Assembly: GCA_963698775.1 (NCBI GenBank)
Contig: CAVOSE010000076.1
Span: 104,563 to 168,562 of the forward strand
Direction of reading: 5' to 3'
From: Thiohalocapsa sp963698775
GTDB taxonomy: Bacteria; Pseudomonadota; Gammaproteobacteria; Chromatiales; Chromatiaceae
Length of the DNA: 64,000 nt
Within the stretch, counting starts at the first letter, position 1; every line of letters starts with the position of its first letter. Below are positions 9,189-18,510 of the stretch, in pieces. A program made the position numbers and the translations under genes. The notes beneath the pieces are model-generated. The model did no database searches. It saw only the letters and a list, made by a program, of their open reading frames with translations, and had not been told where the DNA came from.

Positions 9189-10439
9189 TCAGAGCAGCAT
9201 GCCGACGACGGTACCGGTCATCAGCGTGGCCAGCGTGCCGGCGATGATCGAGCGCATGCCCAATTCGACCACCTCTGCTCGGCGCTCCGGCGCCAAGGTG
9301 CCAAGCCCCCCGATCATGATGCCGAGGCTGCCGAAGTTGGCAAAGCCACACAGGGCGTAGGTCATGATCAATCGGCTGCGCTCACTGAGCACGTCCGCCG
9401 GCAGGGCCGCGAGTTCCAGGTAGGCCAGCAGCTCATTCAGCACCGTCTTGATGCCCATCAATTGGCCCGCGCTCGTAGCCTCGTGCCAGGGGATGCCGAT
9501 CAACCAGACCACCGGCGCGAACAGCCAGCCCAGAAGGCGTTGCAGCGTCAACGCGCTGCCGTCAACGTCGGGTAGCCATGTCAGCGCGAAATTGGCGAGG
9601 CTGACCAGCGCCACCATGACGATCAGCATGGCCATGATGTTCAGCAGCAGAGGGATCGCGTCGAGGGTTCCCCGCGTGATCGCGTCCATCGCACTGCCCG
9701 AGTCCTGCCCGATCCGGCGCACCTTCTGGGTTGTCTGGGGCGGTGGCGTCGGGATCATCAGGCCCGCCACCACCAGCGCGGCGGGAGCACTGATCAGCGA
9801 GGCTGTCAGGATATGGCCCATGGCGTTCGGGATCGCGTCGCCGATCAGCGTTGCGTACAGCACCATCACGGTGCCCGCAATGGTGGCCATGCCGGTAGTC
9901 ATCAGCGCGAACAGCTCGCCCCGGCCCATCGTGCGCAAATAGGGCTTGATCAGCAGCGGCGACTCCACCATGCCGATGAAGACGTTGGCGGCGGTACCTA
10001 GCCCAAGTGCGCCGCCGATGCCAAGCGTGCGGCGCAGCAACCAGGCTAGCGCATCCACCAGTAAGGGCAGCACCCGCCAGTGGAACAGCAGCGCGGACAG
10101 CGCTCCGATGACCAGCACCAACGGCAGGGCGCGGAAGGCGAGCACGAAACTGTTTTCTGGGTAGACCGCCTCGAATGGCGCCTGCCCACCGCCGAGGTGT
10201 CCGAAGACGAAGCTGGTTCCCGCCTCAGTGGCCGCCTGCACCGCCAGCACCGCCTCGTTGATGGCCGCGAACAGGGCTTGCGCGGGCGGTAGCTTCAACA
10301 GCAACAGTGCGAGCAGGATTTGCAGGCCGAGGCCGCCGAAGACCAACCGCGGCGATACGTGGCGCCGGTCTTCGCTGAGCAGCCAGGCAAAGCCGAGCAG
10401 GACCGAAAGACCGAGCAGGCCATGGAGCAGGTTAAACAT
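9189..10439 (-). CDS. nupC: NupC-type concentrative nucleoside transporter
   Basis: A polytopic inner-membrane protein of 416 residues, which fits the CNT family that imports nucleosides with H+ or Na+. Family features include an N-terminal MFNLLHGLLG segment, GTAANVFIGMVESPLLIKPY, MTTGMATIAGTVM, and the C-terminal CGFANFGSLGIMIGGLG. The ATG at 10439 is preferred over an in-frame start at 10505, because the extra 22 residues are polar and precede the normal CNT start. It is monocistronic as far as can be seen, with a photolyase scar just downstream. Confidence 0.9.
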   Translation of the reverse strand: MFNLLHGLLGLSVLLGFAWLLSEDRRHVSPRLVFGGLGLQILLALLLLKLPPAQALFAAINEAVLAVQAATEAGTSFVFGHLGGGQAPFEAVYPENSFVLAFRALPLVLVIGALSALLFHWRVLPLLVDALAWLLRRTLGIGGALGLGTAANVFIGMVESPLLIKPYLRTMGRGELFALMTTGMATIAGTVMVLYATLIGDAIPNAMGHILTASLISAPAALVVAGLMIPTPPPQTTQKVRRIGQDSGSAMDAITRGTLDAIPLLLNIMAMLIVMVALVSLANFALTWLPDVDGSALTLQRLLGWLFAPVVWLIGIPWHEATSAGQLMGIKTVLNELLAYLELAALPADVLSERSRLIMTYALCGFANFGSLGIMIGGLGTLAPERRAEVVELGMRSIIAGTLATLMTGTVVGMLL

Positions 10440-10814
10440 TGAACGGTCTCTGGCGGGGTTCTGCTGGTAGGGCTCGCTGGGTTCTCCGGCGCATCCGGAA
10501 CGCATTGATTTCGGGCCCGGATTCTAGCGCGATTTGCGCCTGCTGCCGAACCCATGCCCGATCCTCCAGCAATTTCAAATTTGGCCAGTTTTATGCCTGG
10601 AATACGGAGCTTCAGCTCCGTAAGAGCGGCCGTGGCGGGCTAAACTTCGCCATGCCAGCGATAGTTTCAGGGCAAATTTGGACTTGCGGCCGATCCCCTC
10701 GGGCCAATGGATCGGCCTCATTCGGGACTGATCAGCGGCGGATCCGGCAAGCGCGTTGAAATGCCGGCCGGTTCTGCGCACAATCGGCGCCCAACAGCGA
10801 TCTGAGGAACTGCA
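10440..10814. other. Intergenic region with a small hairpin
   Basis: No gene is visible. The near-perfect palindrome ACGGAGCTTCAGCTCCGT at about 10605-10622 could form a short hairpin. The region separates the divergent nupC and thioredoxin-fold genes and must contain both promoters. Confidence 0.4.
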
Positions 10815-11405
10815 ATGAACAAGACTCGATACGTCACCCTCCTGCTAGCGGCGCTGCTGCTTTCGGCCGCGCAGATCATTATCGCGGCTCCGGTGCCCCG
10901 CGATCCTGGGACTTACTTCTTCGATACAACCTTTGGCGACTTCAGCGAGGAACTCGCAACCGCTCGGGAAGACGGCAAGGCCGGCATCCTGCTCATGTTC
11001 GAAATGGACGAGTGTCCGTTCTGCCACCGCATGAAGACCACGGTCCTGAACCAACCCGAGGTTCAGGACTACTTTAAGGAGCATTTCCTGATCTTTCCGG
11101 TCGACGTTGAGGGTGACGTCGAGGTGACGGATTTTCAGGGTAATGTCGCGGCGCAAAAGGACTTTGCGCTCCAGCAGTTCCGCGTGCGGGCGACGCCAGT
11201 GTTCGCGTTTTTCGATCTCGATGGAAATCTCGTGGCGCGCTATACCGGCGCCACGGGCGACAGCGACGAGTTCATGCTGCTCGGCCGCTACGTCATCGAC
11301 GGCGCGTATAGGGACACCACCTTCACTAAGTACAAACGCGCCCAGTCCAATGTGGCTGGCGCGGCGGAGGCTGCGACATCCGACGCGGCGCAAGCGGAAC
11401 GCTGA
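10815..11405 (+). CDS. Exported thioredoxin-fold protein with CPFC motif
   Basis: A 196-residue protein with a signal peptide (TLLLAALLLSAAQIIIAA, roughly residues 8-25), so it acts in the periplasm. The thioredoxin-fold domain carries the redox motif C67-P-F-C70 and the cis-Pro region ATPVFAFFD. It resembles SoxW-like or DsbD-type thiol-disulfide proteins, which keep periplasmic cysteines or sulfur carriers reduced; no sox genes are nearby, so the partner is unknown. A GAGG ribosome-binding site precedes the ATG. The C-terminal 25 residues are Ala-rich and probably disordered. Confidence 0.85.
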   Translation: MNKTRYVTLLLAALLLSAAQIIIAAPVPRDPGTYFFDTTFGDFSEELATAREDGKAGILLMFEMDECPFCHRMKTTVLNQPEVQDYFKEHFLIFPVDVEGDVEVTDFQGNVAAQKDFALQQFRVRATPVFAFFDLDGNLVARYTGATGDSDEFMLLGRYVIDGAYRDTTFTKYKRAQSNVAGAAEAATSDAAQAER

Positions 11406-11465
11406 GCCCGGCGGCGCGAAGCGCCGTCTGCACGTGTTCGATCAGTCTTTGTAGGCGGGAGCAAG

Positions 11466-11765
11466 ATGATGAACGAATCACCAGAACGAAGCCCGGCGAA
11501 GGTGTGTGTGCGCTGCCATGTCGCTGGCAACGTGCAAGGGGTCTTTTTCCGGGCCTCCGCGCGCGAGGAGGCACTGCGTCTGGGATTGACCGGCTATGCT
11601 CGAAACCTGCCGGATGGCCGAGTGGAAGTGCTCGTCTGTGGTCCTGCCGACGCGGTCGATGCGCTGCGAGAATGGCTGCGCCGGGGACCGCCACAAGCCG
11701 ATGTCAGTGGCGTTGCCTGCGAGCCCACAGACTTCCGAACCTTGACCGGCTTCAGCACCAACTGA
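11466..11765 (+). CDS. Acylphosphatase
   Basis: A small cytosolic enzyme that hydrolyses carboxyl-phosphate bonds. The 99-residue product has the phosphate-binding loop GNVQGVFFRA with catalytic Arg29 and the catalytic Asn47 in GYARNLPDG, counted from the ATG at 11466. A second ATG follows immediately at 11469, and either could be used. The stop codon lies inside the likely start region of sfsA, so the two genes are probably co-transcribed. Confidence 0.92.
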   Translation: MMNESPERSPAKVCVRCHVAGNVQGVFFRASAREEALRLGLTGYARNLPDGRVEVLVCGPADAVDALREWLRRGPPQADVSGVACEPTDFRTLTGFSTN

Positions 11766-12592
11766 GGGCTAGGGCGCTGCTGCTTCCAGCACTAACGGAT
11801 GGCCGCATCCAGAGGCGTTACAAACGCTTTCTTGCCGATGTGGAGCTGAACGACGGGCGGCTCGTTACCGCCCATGTGCCCAACACCGGAACCATGGCGA
11901 CTTGCTGGCAACCAGGCGCCGCGGTGCAGCTCAGTTACAGCGACAACCCACGCCGCAAGCTGGCCTGGACGCTGGAGCGGGTAGACATGGGCAGCGGTTG
12001 GATCGGGGTCAACACGGCGCGGCCAAATCAGGTGCTTGCGGAAGCTGTCGGTTTGGGCCGGATTCCCCCCTTGCGCGGCTATCGCACGCTGCGCCGGGAG
12101 GTGCCTTTCTCGGGGCCTGCCCATCGGGACGATCGGACATTCGGGTCGAAGCCGAGTCCGGAACCCAGCTCGAAACAGGGCTCGAAACAGGGCTCGAAAC
12201 CGGGTTCGGAGAGCGGCCGACTCGATATCCGACTCAGCGATGCCGAGAACGCGGGTTTAGCCGATGCGCTGATCGAGGTGAAGAACGTGACGCTGCTCGA
12301 CGGCGACCTTTTGCGCTTCCCCGACGCCCGCAGCGAGCGCGGTCGCAAGCACCTCAATCTGCTCATGGCAGCAGTCGCGACCGGGTTGCGCGGCGTGATG
12401 CTATTCGCGTTGAACCGGCCGGACGGGCGCGCGCTGGCGCCGGCCTGGGACATCGACCGCGCCTATGCCCAACGGCTCAGCGAGGCGGCGGCTGCCGGGG
12501 TCGAGGTCCTTGCGGTGCGTCTGGTCCATGGCAGCGACCGCATCGACACCGGCGAGTTGCTGCCCGTGAACCTATTGCCGCCAGATCAGTAG
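11761..12592 (+). CDS. sfsA: SfsA family DNA-binding/nuclease-like protein, with repeat insertion
   Basis: The frame matches SfsA throughout: RRYKRFLADV, HVPNTGTM, SDNPRRKLAWTLE, GVNTARPNQV, then IEVKNVTLLDGD, FPDARSERGRKHL and the C-terminal AVRLVHGSD. SfsA was named for sugar-fermentation stimulation and has a nuclease-like fold. The start is uncertain: no ATG, GTG or TTG lies between the acylphosphatase stop and the conserved RRYKRF. A CTG at 11761 overlapping that stop is the simplest choice, and an in-frame ATG at 11672 is the nearest standard one. Between GYRTLRREV and RLDIRLSD there is an extra Ser/Lys/Gln/Gly-rich loop of about 30 residues, encoded partly by 12-base tandem repeats near 12170-12210. 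Confidence 0.85.
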
Positions 12593-12596
12593 CAGA

Positions 12597-13442
12597 TCAG
12601 TAGCCGCTGGCGCTTGCTTGCAGGGGCTCTGGGTAAGCTTCAGTTCGCTCCACGCCGGTGTCGATCTGGCCGTCGGCGTGGAGTTCGAACCAGCGATAGC
12701 CGGGCGTCAACGGGTCGAGGGCGAAACCTTCGCTGCCGGGCAGGAACTGGATGCAGGTGGAAGGTGTCGACAGCCAGATAAAATCGTCGTGTTGGGTCTG
12801 GTAGGCCTGGTGTACGTGGCCGCAAACGATGCCGCGCACATTGCGGTGTCGCGCGGCGCGGCTGAGTAACTCCTTGCCGTTGTCTACCCGCATCGTGTCG
12901 ATCCAGGAACTGCCGACCGGAGCCGGATGATGGTGCAGTAGGATCAGTTGCGGGCGTTCGGGATTAGCGCTGGCGTGCCGGTCCAGATCGGCGAGTACCG
13001 CCGGCTCGATGTGGCCGCCCTCGGTAAACGGTAGGCTGGAGTCCAACAGCACGAGATCCCAAGCGCCCAGGCGCTCGACACGGAAGCCAGCGACGGCACC
13101 GGCGTCGAGATAGCCGGTCAGCAAATCGATGCGGTCATGGTTTCCGGGGATGCAAAAGCAGACCACACCCAACTGTTCCAGCCGCTGGCGTAAGAAACGA
13201 TAGCCTTCCGGGCTCTCGTCGTGAATCAAATCGCCGGTGAGGATGAGTGCGTCAGGCGGCCAGTGTTGCCGTCGCGCGAGCGCGAGCACGGACTCAAATG
13301 CCAGACGTGTATTCTGACCAAGCAGCCGTCCGTCTGGGTTCGCGTAGAGATGTAGATCGGAGAATTGCAGCAGCCTAACGAGCTGAGGTCTGCCATCGGC
13401 AGCGTCGGCTTCGTCCGGGCGGGTTGAGCCAGTCTTGGCCAT
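12597..13442 (-). CDS. cpdA: 3',5'-cyclic-AMP phosphodiesterase CpdA
   Basis: A calcineurin-like metallophosphoesterase of 281 residues. The metal-ligand motifs occur in order: FSDLHL (Asp29, His31), LTGDLIHD, PGNHD, LLHHHPAP and GHVHQAYQ. The spacing and the LLGQNT and STPSTCIQF segments match CpdA, which hydrolyses cAMP. The ATG at 13442 is the natural start. It is convergent with sfsA (4 bases apart) and divergent from oxyR, with about 125 bases between. Confidence 0.9.
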   Translation of the reverse strand: MAKTGSTRPDEADAADGRPQLVRLLQFSDLHLYANPDGRLLGQNTRLAFESVLALARRQHWPPDALILTGDLIHDESPEGYRFLRQRLEQLGVVCFCIPGNHDRIDLLTGYLDAGAVAGFRVERLGAWDLVLLDSSLPFTEGGHIEPAVLADLDRHASANPERPQLILLHHHPAPVGSSWIDTMRVDNGKELLSRAARHRNVRGIVCGHVHQAYQTQHDDFIWLSTPSTCIQFLPGSEGFALDPLTPGYRWFELHADGQIDTGVERTEAYPEPLQASASGY

Positions 13443-13567
13443 GGCAGGTCATGAGGCGAGGTCGCGCGCGGCAAGCGCATTGAGTCTGTTTGTAGCAATT
13501 ATCGCCGGTGACGGCAAGCCATTGACCGCGGAAGTGTGTAACGGTCCGCGAAGGAGGCGCTCTCGAG

Positions 13568-14590
13568 ATGACGTTGAACGAACTGCGCTATGTGGTCGCC
13601 GTGGCGCGCGAGCGCCACTTCGGCCGCGCCGCTGATGCCTGCTTTGTGAGTCAGCCGACGCTGAGCGTCGCCGTCAAGAAGTTGGAAGAGGAACTCGGCG
13701 TGAGTCTGTTCGAGCGCGGTACCGGCGAAGTCTCCGTGACCGCCATCGGCGAACGCATCATCGTTCAGGCACAGCGCGTGTTAGAAGAGGCCCAAGGCAT
13801 ACAGCAACTCGCGCGCAGCGGCCGCGATCCTCTTGTCGGGGCGTTAAGGCTCGGCGCTATCTATACCATCGGCCCTTACTTGCTGCCGCACTTGGTCCCG
13901 ATGTTGATGCAGCGCGCGCCAGATATGCCACTGGTAATCGACGAGAACTTTACGACGGTGCTGGTGGAGCGTCTCAAGCGCGCCGACCTGGATCTGATCA
14001 TCATCTCGTTGCCGTTCGACGAACCCGGGGTGCAAACGCTGTCGCTCTATGACGAGGAATTCGTGGTGTTACTCCCCGTGGCGCATCCGTGGAACGTCCG
14101 CGAGGCCATCGACGCCGATTCCCTCGCGGCGGAAAACGTGTTGCTGCTTGGTGCCGGGCACTGTTTCCGCGATCAGGTGGTTAAGGCCTGCCCGCAATGC
14201 CTGCAGGGGAGTGCTGCCGCGGGAGACCTGCGGCGCAACCTCGAAGGCGGATCGCTTGAGACCATCCGCTGCATGGTGGCGAGCAATGTTGGTATCACAA
14301 TTCTGCCCTGCAGCGCCGCGCTGGAGGACCGCTTCGGCGGGCGGCTGGTCTGTAGTCGGCGGTTTTCTGGCACCGTGCCCACGCGACGGGTGGCGCTGGC
14401 CTGGCGCAAGTCTTTTCCGCGGGTCGAGGCCGTGCAGGCGGTCGCTGACGCCATTAGGGGGGCGCGGCTGCCTTGCCTGAGTTATCTGGAGCCGGCGCCA
14501 TCGGCGAGATCGGAAACGGAGCCAGCGCCAGCATCGGAGTCACGACCGGAGTCGGCACCAAGACCAACGCCAACGCCTTCGGCGCGATAA
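13568..14590 (+). CDS. oxyR: Hydrogen-peroxide sensor and LysR-type regulator OxyR
   Basis: The N-terminal LysR winged helix-turn-helix (residues 1-60) starts MTLNELRYVVAVA, as in OxyR. The peroxide-sensing cysteines fall at Cys199 (GAGHCFRDQ) and Cys208 (VKACP), the same numbers as in Escherichia coli. A strong GGAGG site precedes the ATG. After about residue 308 there is an extra ~30-residue Glu/Pro/Ser/Thr-rich tail encoded by short GC-rich repeats, absent from typical OxyR (about 305 residues). Rubrerythrin, a plausible target, is directly downstream on the same strand. Confidence 0.93.
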   Translation: MTLNELRYVVAVARERHFGRAADACFVSQPTLSVAVKKLEEELGVSLFERGTGEVSVTAIGERIIVQAQRVLEEAQGIQQLARSGRDPLVGALRLGAIYTIGPYLLPHLVPMLMQRAPDMPLVIDENFTTVLVERLKRADLDLIIISLPFDEPGVQTLSLYDEEFVVLLPVAHPWNVREAIDADSLAAENVLLLGAGHCFRDQVVKACPQCLQGSAAAGDLRRNLEGGSLETIRCMVASNVGITILPCSAALEDRFGGRLVCSRRFSGTVPTRRVALAWRKSFPRVEAVQAVADAIRGARLPCLSYLEPAPSARSETEPAPASESRPESAPRPTPTPSAR

Positions 14591-14697
14591 ATCCCGACTA
14601 TCGGGTCTATTGGAACAATCAATTGCCGCCCCATCTCTGCGGGAGTACCTTCCCCACCGACAGACCAGCGACCAACCACAACCCAGAGGACCCTAAC

Positions 14698-15117
14698 ATG
14701 GATCTCAAAGGCAGCAAGACCGAAAACAACTTGAAGGACGCCTTCGCCGGTGAGTCTCAGGCCAACCGCCGTTACCTGTACTTCGCCTCCAAGGCCGACG
14801 TCGAGGGTTACAACGACGTTGCCGCCGTGTTTCGTTCCACCGCCGAAGGTGAGACCGGCCACGCCCATGGCCATCTGGAATACCTGGAGCAGGTTGGCGA
14901 TCCCGCCACCGGTCTGCCGATCGGCCCCACCGGCGACAACCTGAAATCAGCGATTGCCGGCGAGACCCACGAATACACCGACATGTATCCGGGCATGTCT
15001 AAGTCCGCCCGCGACGAGGGTTTTGACGAAATCGCGGACTGGTTCGAGACCCTGGCCAAGGCCGAGCGTTCGCATGCGAACCGCTTCCAAAAGGCGTTGG
15101 ACAACCTCGACGCTTAG
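14698..15117 (+). CDS. Rubrerythrin, diiron domain only
   Basis: A 139-residue rubrerythrin-type diiron protein that reduces peroxide. The ligands are visible as Glu19 (AGESQANRRY), Glu52-x-x-His55, Glu89/Glu92 (GETHEY) and Glu123-x-x-His126. The C-terminal rubredoxin domain of classical rubrerythrin is missing, as in short rubrerythrins that take electrons from a separate donor. The ATG at 14698 is chosen because upstream in-frame codons encode the unrelated repeat-rich DNA at the end of oxyR. It follows oxyR by 107 bases and ends at a strong terminator. Confidence 0.93.
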   Translation: MDLKGSKTENNLKDAFAGESQANRRYLYFASKADVEGYNDVAAVFRSTAEGETGHAHGHLEYLEQVGDPATGLPIGPTGDNLKSAIAGETHEYTDMYPGMSKSARDEGFDEIADWFETLAKAERSHANRFQKALDNLDA

Positions 15118-15161
15118 TCCGGCAGCGGAATAGGGCGCAGGTCTGAAACCTGTCGCCAAAT

Positions 15162-15191
15162 AAAAAAGGGGCGCTCGGCGCCCCTTTTTTT
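15162..15191 (+). terminator. Rho-independent terminator after rubrerythrin
   Basis: Stem GGGGCGC (15168-15174), loop TCG, stem GCGCCCC (15178-15184), followed by seven T (15185-15191) and preceded by six A. The A-run on the other side would let it work in both directions. Confidence 0.95.
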
Positions 15192-15345
15192 GTCGATGGA
15201 TTTTGGGTTGACTGTCGTCGACCCCGCGGTCCATCCTCTTGGACAATAGCGCATCGGTTCGCCGCCGGAGCCTCCATCCATGTACATGCCAGCATTGGCT
15301 TTCACCGATTCAGATTCCGGTCCAGCAGACCAGGACCAAATTTAG

Positions 15346-16182
15346 ATGAGGAGCGGAAGCAGACACAGTTGGCTGGTCCTGATCGTCGCGAACTGGCTCT
15401 TGGCGGCCTCGGTTCAGGCGGCCCAACCGCTGTTCGATGCGCACCTGCACTACAACGCCGAGGATGCGGCGCACTACGCGCCGGAGGCGATCATCGCGCA
15501 GCTTCAGGCGAATGGCGTCGTCGCCGCGGCCGTGACCGGTCGACCGCCGGAACAGGCACTTCGATTGCACGCGCAAGCGCCGAGACTGATTCTGCCGATG
15601 CTCGGCGTCTACCGCACACCGGCCGACAAGGCGACCTGGACGAATGACGTTGGTCTGCCCGAACGCGTTGAGCAGACGCTCGCCGAAGGTCCCTGGCGGG
15701 CTGTCGGTGAGCTGCACCTGTTCGCCGAGGACCGGCACAGCCCAGTATTCTTGCGAATCGTCGAACTGGCGACAGCACGGGGGCTGCCGCTGCTGCTGCA
15801 TTGTGACCCAGCGGTCATCGACACCCTGTTCGAAAAGGTGCCGGAGGCGACGGTGATCTGGGCGCATGCGGGGGCTTACCCCTATCCACCTCTGCTGCGT
15901 GACTATCTTGAGCGCTATCCTGGTCTGCACATAGACCTTTCGGTCCGCGACCAGCGCGTCGCGCCGGACGGCCAGCTCGATCCTCAGTGGGAGTTGCTGC
16001 TGCTTGAGGATTCGGACCGCTTCATGGTTGGTGTCGACACCTACTGGACGGAACGATGGCACGCCTATGCCGAGGTCGTCAGCCAAATCCGCAACTGGCT
16101 CGATCAACTGCCTGACGAGGTGTCAGGCGCGTTGGCCTACCGAAATGCCGCACGACTGTTCGGGCAGAGCCTCGGCAACTGA
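15346..16182 (+). CDS. Exported amidohydrolase-family (TIM-barrel) protein
   Basis: A 278-residue protein with an N-terminal signal peptide (WLVLIVANWLLAASVQAA), so periplasmic. The mature part begins with the metal motif FDAHLHYN, then has LLLHCDP and VIWAHAGAYP, and near the end VGVDTYW with an Asp in the expected fifth-ligand place. This pattern is typical of the amidohydrolase_2 group, whose members hydrolyse or decarboxylate small organic acids. The substrate cannot be inferred. It sits alone, followed by the BREX island. Confidence 0.8.
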   Translation: MRSGSRHSWLVLIVANWLLAASVQAAQPLFDAHLHYNAEDAAHYAPEAIIAQLQANGVVAAAVTGRPPEQALRLHAQAPRLILPMLGVYRTPADKATWTNDVGLPERVEQTLAEGPWRAVGELHLFAEDRHSPVFLRIVELATARGLPLLLHCDPAVIDTLFEKVPEATVIWAHAGAYPYPPLLRDYLERYPGLHIDLSVRDQRVAPDGQLDPQWELLLLEDSDRFMVGVDTYWTERWHAYAEVVSQIRNWLDQLPDEVSGALAYRNAARLFGQSLGN

Positions 16183-16513
16183 CGGAGCGTCATCGGTGGC
16201 GTTGGCCTTGAAGTCACTGTGCTTGCGCTGTTGCGGCTCTCCAGGAGGGTGTCCGACTCTTCACTCTTCGCCCGCTGAGATGAAGGATTCGAGCGGTGGA
16301 AAGCTCTTCGTTGCACACGCATCCTGCGACGCTCGGCAATGCGCTGGTATCATCGCGCCGCCAGCCGTCACAGTTGCAACGATAGGCTAACCGATCAGGA
16401 CCGACCGCTCATGCTCAAGCTGGAAGCCATCACAAAGGACGCGTTCCGGGTGACCTGTTGCGCGGCTTGCGACAGCGAAAATAAGCTGGCGGCAGTTTTG
16501 TAGGAGTGAATGG
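16183..16513. other. Gap before BREX island, with a 30-codon open frame
   Basis: No full gene. From 16411 to 16503 a 30-codon frame opens MLKLEAITKDA, which resembles the first residues of some defence-island helicases, but the rest is unrelated and it ends at TAG. It may be the severed 5' tip of a helicase gene. An AGGAG sequence follows at 16502-16506, just before the brxA remnant. Confidence 0.3.
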
Positions 16514-17117
16514 TTGTTTTCGCTAGAGAACCCCGAACGACTGCATCAGTTCGGCTTTAAGCTCGGCAAGGGTGGAGCGCATGCGGCGCGGACGATGATG
16601 CTACCCGAGCTACGGCGGCTTCTCGAAGTAGCAAGACAGGAGTCGTCGCGAGACGACTACCGTCTGGCTGTCATCGAGCAGAACGTGCTCGACAAGCCGA
16701 CGTTGAAGGCGCGCAAGTTGACGTTCGAGCATTGATGCAGCGTTTCAGCGACTGGGGCAAAGACCGCTTCAGCGACTCGTCTGTGGAAGCCATGGCTCAG
16801 CGAGTCAACGGCACCTGGACCCAAGCCGGCTACCTGACTGGACACGTCAAGAAGATCAGATCGCAGCCGGTGATCACCCCGGCGAACGTGACCTTCGCGC
16901 TGTTCCTGGGTTATCTAGAGGGTCGCCTCGCACGCCGTCTCTTCACCAGCGACTGGGTGCGCGTGCTCGATCTCCCAGAGGAGCGGCTGATCGAGCTGAC
17001 CCAGGCCGCGGCCCAGCGCGGGCTGCTGGTATTTCGCCGCACCGGCGCGTCATGGAGGTCCGCTTCCCCGACTATCTGACCGAGCAAGAACAGGAGTGGC
17101 TCAGTGAGCAGGCTTGA
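16514..17117 (+). pseudogene. brxA: BREX protein BrxA (DUF1819), broken
   Basis: Three pieces of one BrxA protein lie in three frames. The first, 16514-16737, carries FGFKLGKGGAHAARTMML and ends LTFEH then TGA. The second, from about 16738, carries VNGTWTQAGYLTGHVKK and FALFLGYLEG. A frameshift near 17048 leads to the third piece, EVRFPDYLTEQEQEW, ending at TGA 17117. Sequence between pieces 1 and 2 is missing (probably 60 or more residues, judging from the family). BrxA is a small DNA-binding component at the start of type 1 BREX operons. The only possible start for piece 1 is a TTG, so this is a remnant. Confidence 0.75.
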
Positions 17118-18510
17118 CCGACTCATCGAACGCTACGCGGAACACATCGCCACGCCTTGGCCCGAAGGGCTGTCCGGCATCGAGCGCGTCATCTTCGTCG
17201 TCTACCCGCCGGCGGACGAGCTGAAATTTCGCGTCTACATCGACGAGTTCGAGCTTCGCACGCGCGACGCCGGCCATGGCTGGAACCTACTCGATCTCAC
17301 CGACGCCTTCCCGCAGTGGATGGCCGCCCAGCGTTACCGCGACAAATACTTTCGCCGTCCGGAGCTGCTTGCCGGGTACCCCGAGGGACGGCTGACCGAG
17401 TTCACCAAACACCTGGTGGAGCGTACCAGCGCGCAGATCGAACAGGCGTCAGCGAATGACGTGGTTGCGATGTCTGGGGTCGGAGCCCTGTTTGGCGTCT
17501 CCAGCGTCTCGACTGTTGTCGACCAGGCCGCCTCCGGCAAGCTCGGCTCCGGCGCCGGCAACAATGTCCGTCTCGCCCTGCTCGGCATCGTCTTCAAGTC
17601 CGCCGGCCTGCCGGAAAAGTACAACCAGGCGCGCCTGGTGATTTGGCTCAAACGCGAGGGCATCCTCGAAGCGGTCGAAGCGGCCCTTGCGCAGAACGGC
17701 ACGAGTCTGGAACGGGAGCTGCCGGAGCTGTTCGTCTCCGACGATCTGCACGCGGCCCTGTTGGCCGCCAAGCCCGAGCTGGCGCCGGACGCGCTGCACG
17801 TCGGCGACCGCCTCATCGCTCAGTACCCCGAGGTCCAGGACGTCTCCAACGACGAGATGATCCGCGCCGTCAAGGATGCGCTGACCAACGACGACGGCTT
17901 TCCGCTCACCCTCATCGTCCTCGACGAGGTGCAGCAGTTCATCGGCGACAGCGGTGATCGCGCCTACAGCATCCAGGAGGTGGTCGAGTCCTGCAGCAAG
18001 CACTTCGGCGGTCGTCTGCTCTTCGTCGGCACCGGCCAGACCGCCATGTCCGGCACCCCCTCGTTGCAGAAGATCAAGGGTCGCTTCACCGTGCCGGTGC
18101 AGCTCTCGGACACCGACGTCGAGGCCGTCATCCGCAAGATCATCCTGCAGAAAACGCAGGGCGCCGTGCCCGCCATCCAAAAGGCGCTCACCGACAACCT
18201 CGGCGAGGTGTCCCGCCATCTGCGCGGCACCAAGCTGGAGCACACCACCGAAGACGAGCAGATCATGGTCGAGGACTACCCACTGCTGCCGGTGCGCCGC
18301 CGGTTCTGGGAGAAGGTCCTGCACAAGCTCGACGAGTCCGGCACCATCTCGCAGCTGCGCAACCAGCTGCGCATCGTCCACGAGGCCGCCTGCGCCACGG
18401 CCGAGCAACCGCTGGGCCAGGTGGTGTCCGGCGACTTCATCTACGACCAGCTCAGGCGATTGCCGGAGACTTTCATACCAGATGACGCAGGATTGACGTT
18501 CGCCTTCTAG
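17104..18510 (+). pseudogene. Fused brxB 5' part and brxC central part (deletion product)
   Basis: The frame opens at GTG 17104 with clear BrxB (DUF1788) sequence: MSRLDRLIERY, RVYIDEFELRTRDAGHGW, WMAAQRYRDKYF and the SGVGALFGVSSV strand (about residues 1-145). It then continues in frame into BrxC: GNNVRLALLGIVFK, the Walker B-like LTLIVLDEVQQF, and FVGTGQTAMSGTP. The end of BrxB and the beginning of BrxC, including the Walker A loop, are missing, so a deletion fused the two genes. The last 19 codons belong to the inserted element at 18455 and end at a TAG inside it. BrxC is the large ATPase of BREX; without Walker A it cannot bind ATP normally. Confidence 0.8.

Noticed and set aside
14587..14625. 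OxyR-type binding site upstream of rubrerythrin
   Set aside because: ATAAATCCCGACTAT and GTCTATTGG loosely resemble ATAG...CTAT half-sites, but spacing and symmetry are too poor to call a site.
14473..14697. N-terminal extension of rubrerythrin
   Set aside because: It translates the repeat-rich end of oxyR in another frame; the family start is at 14698.
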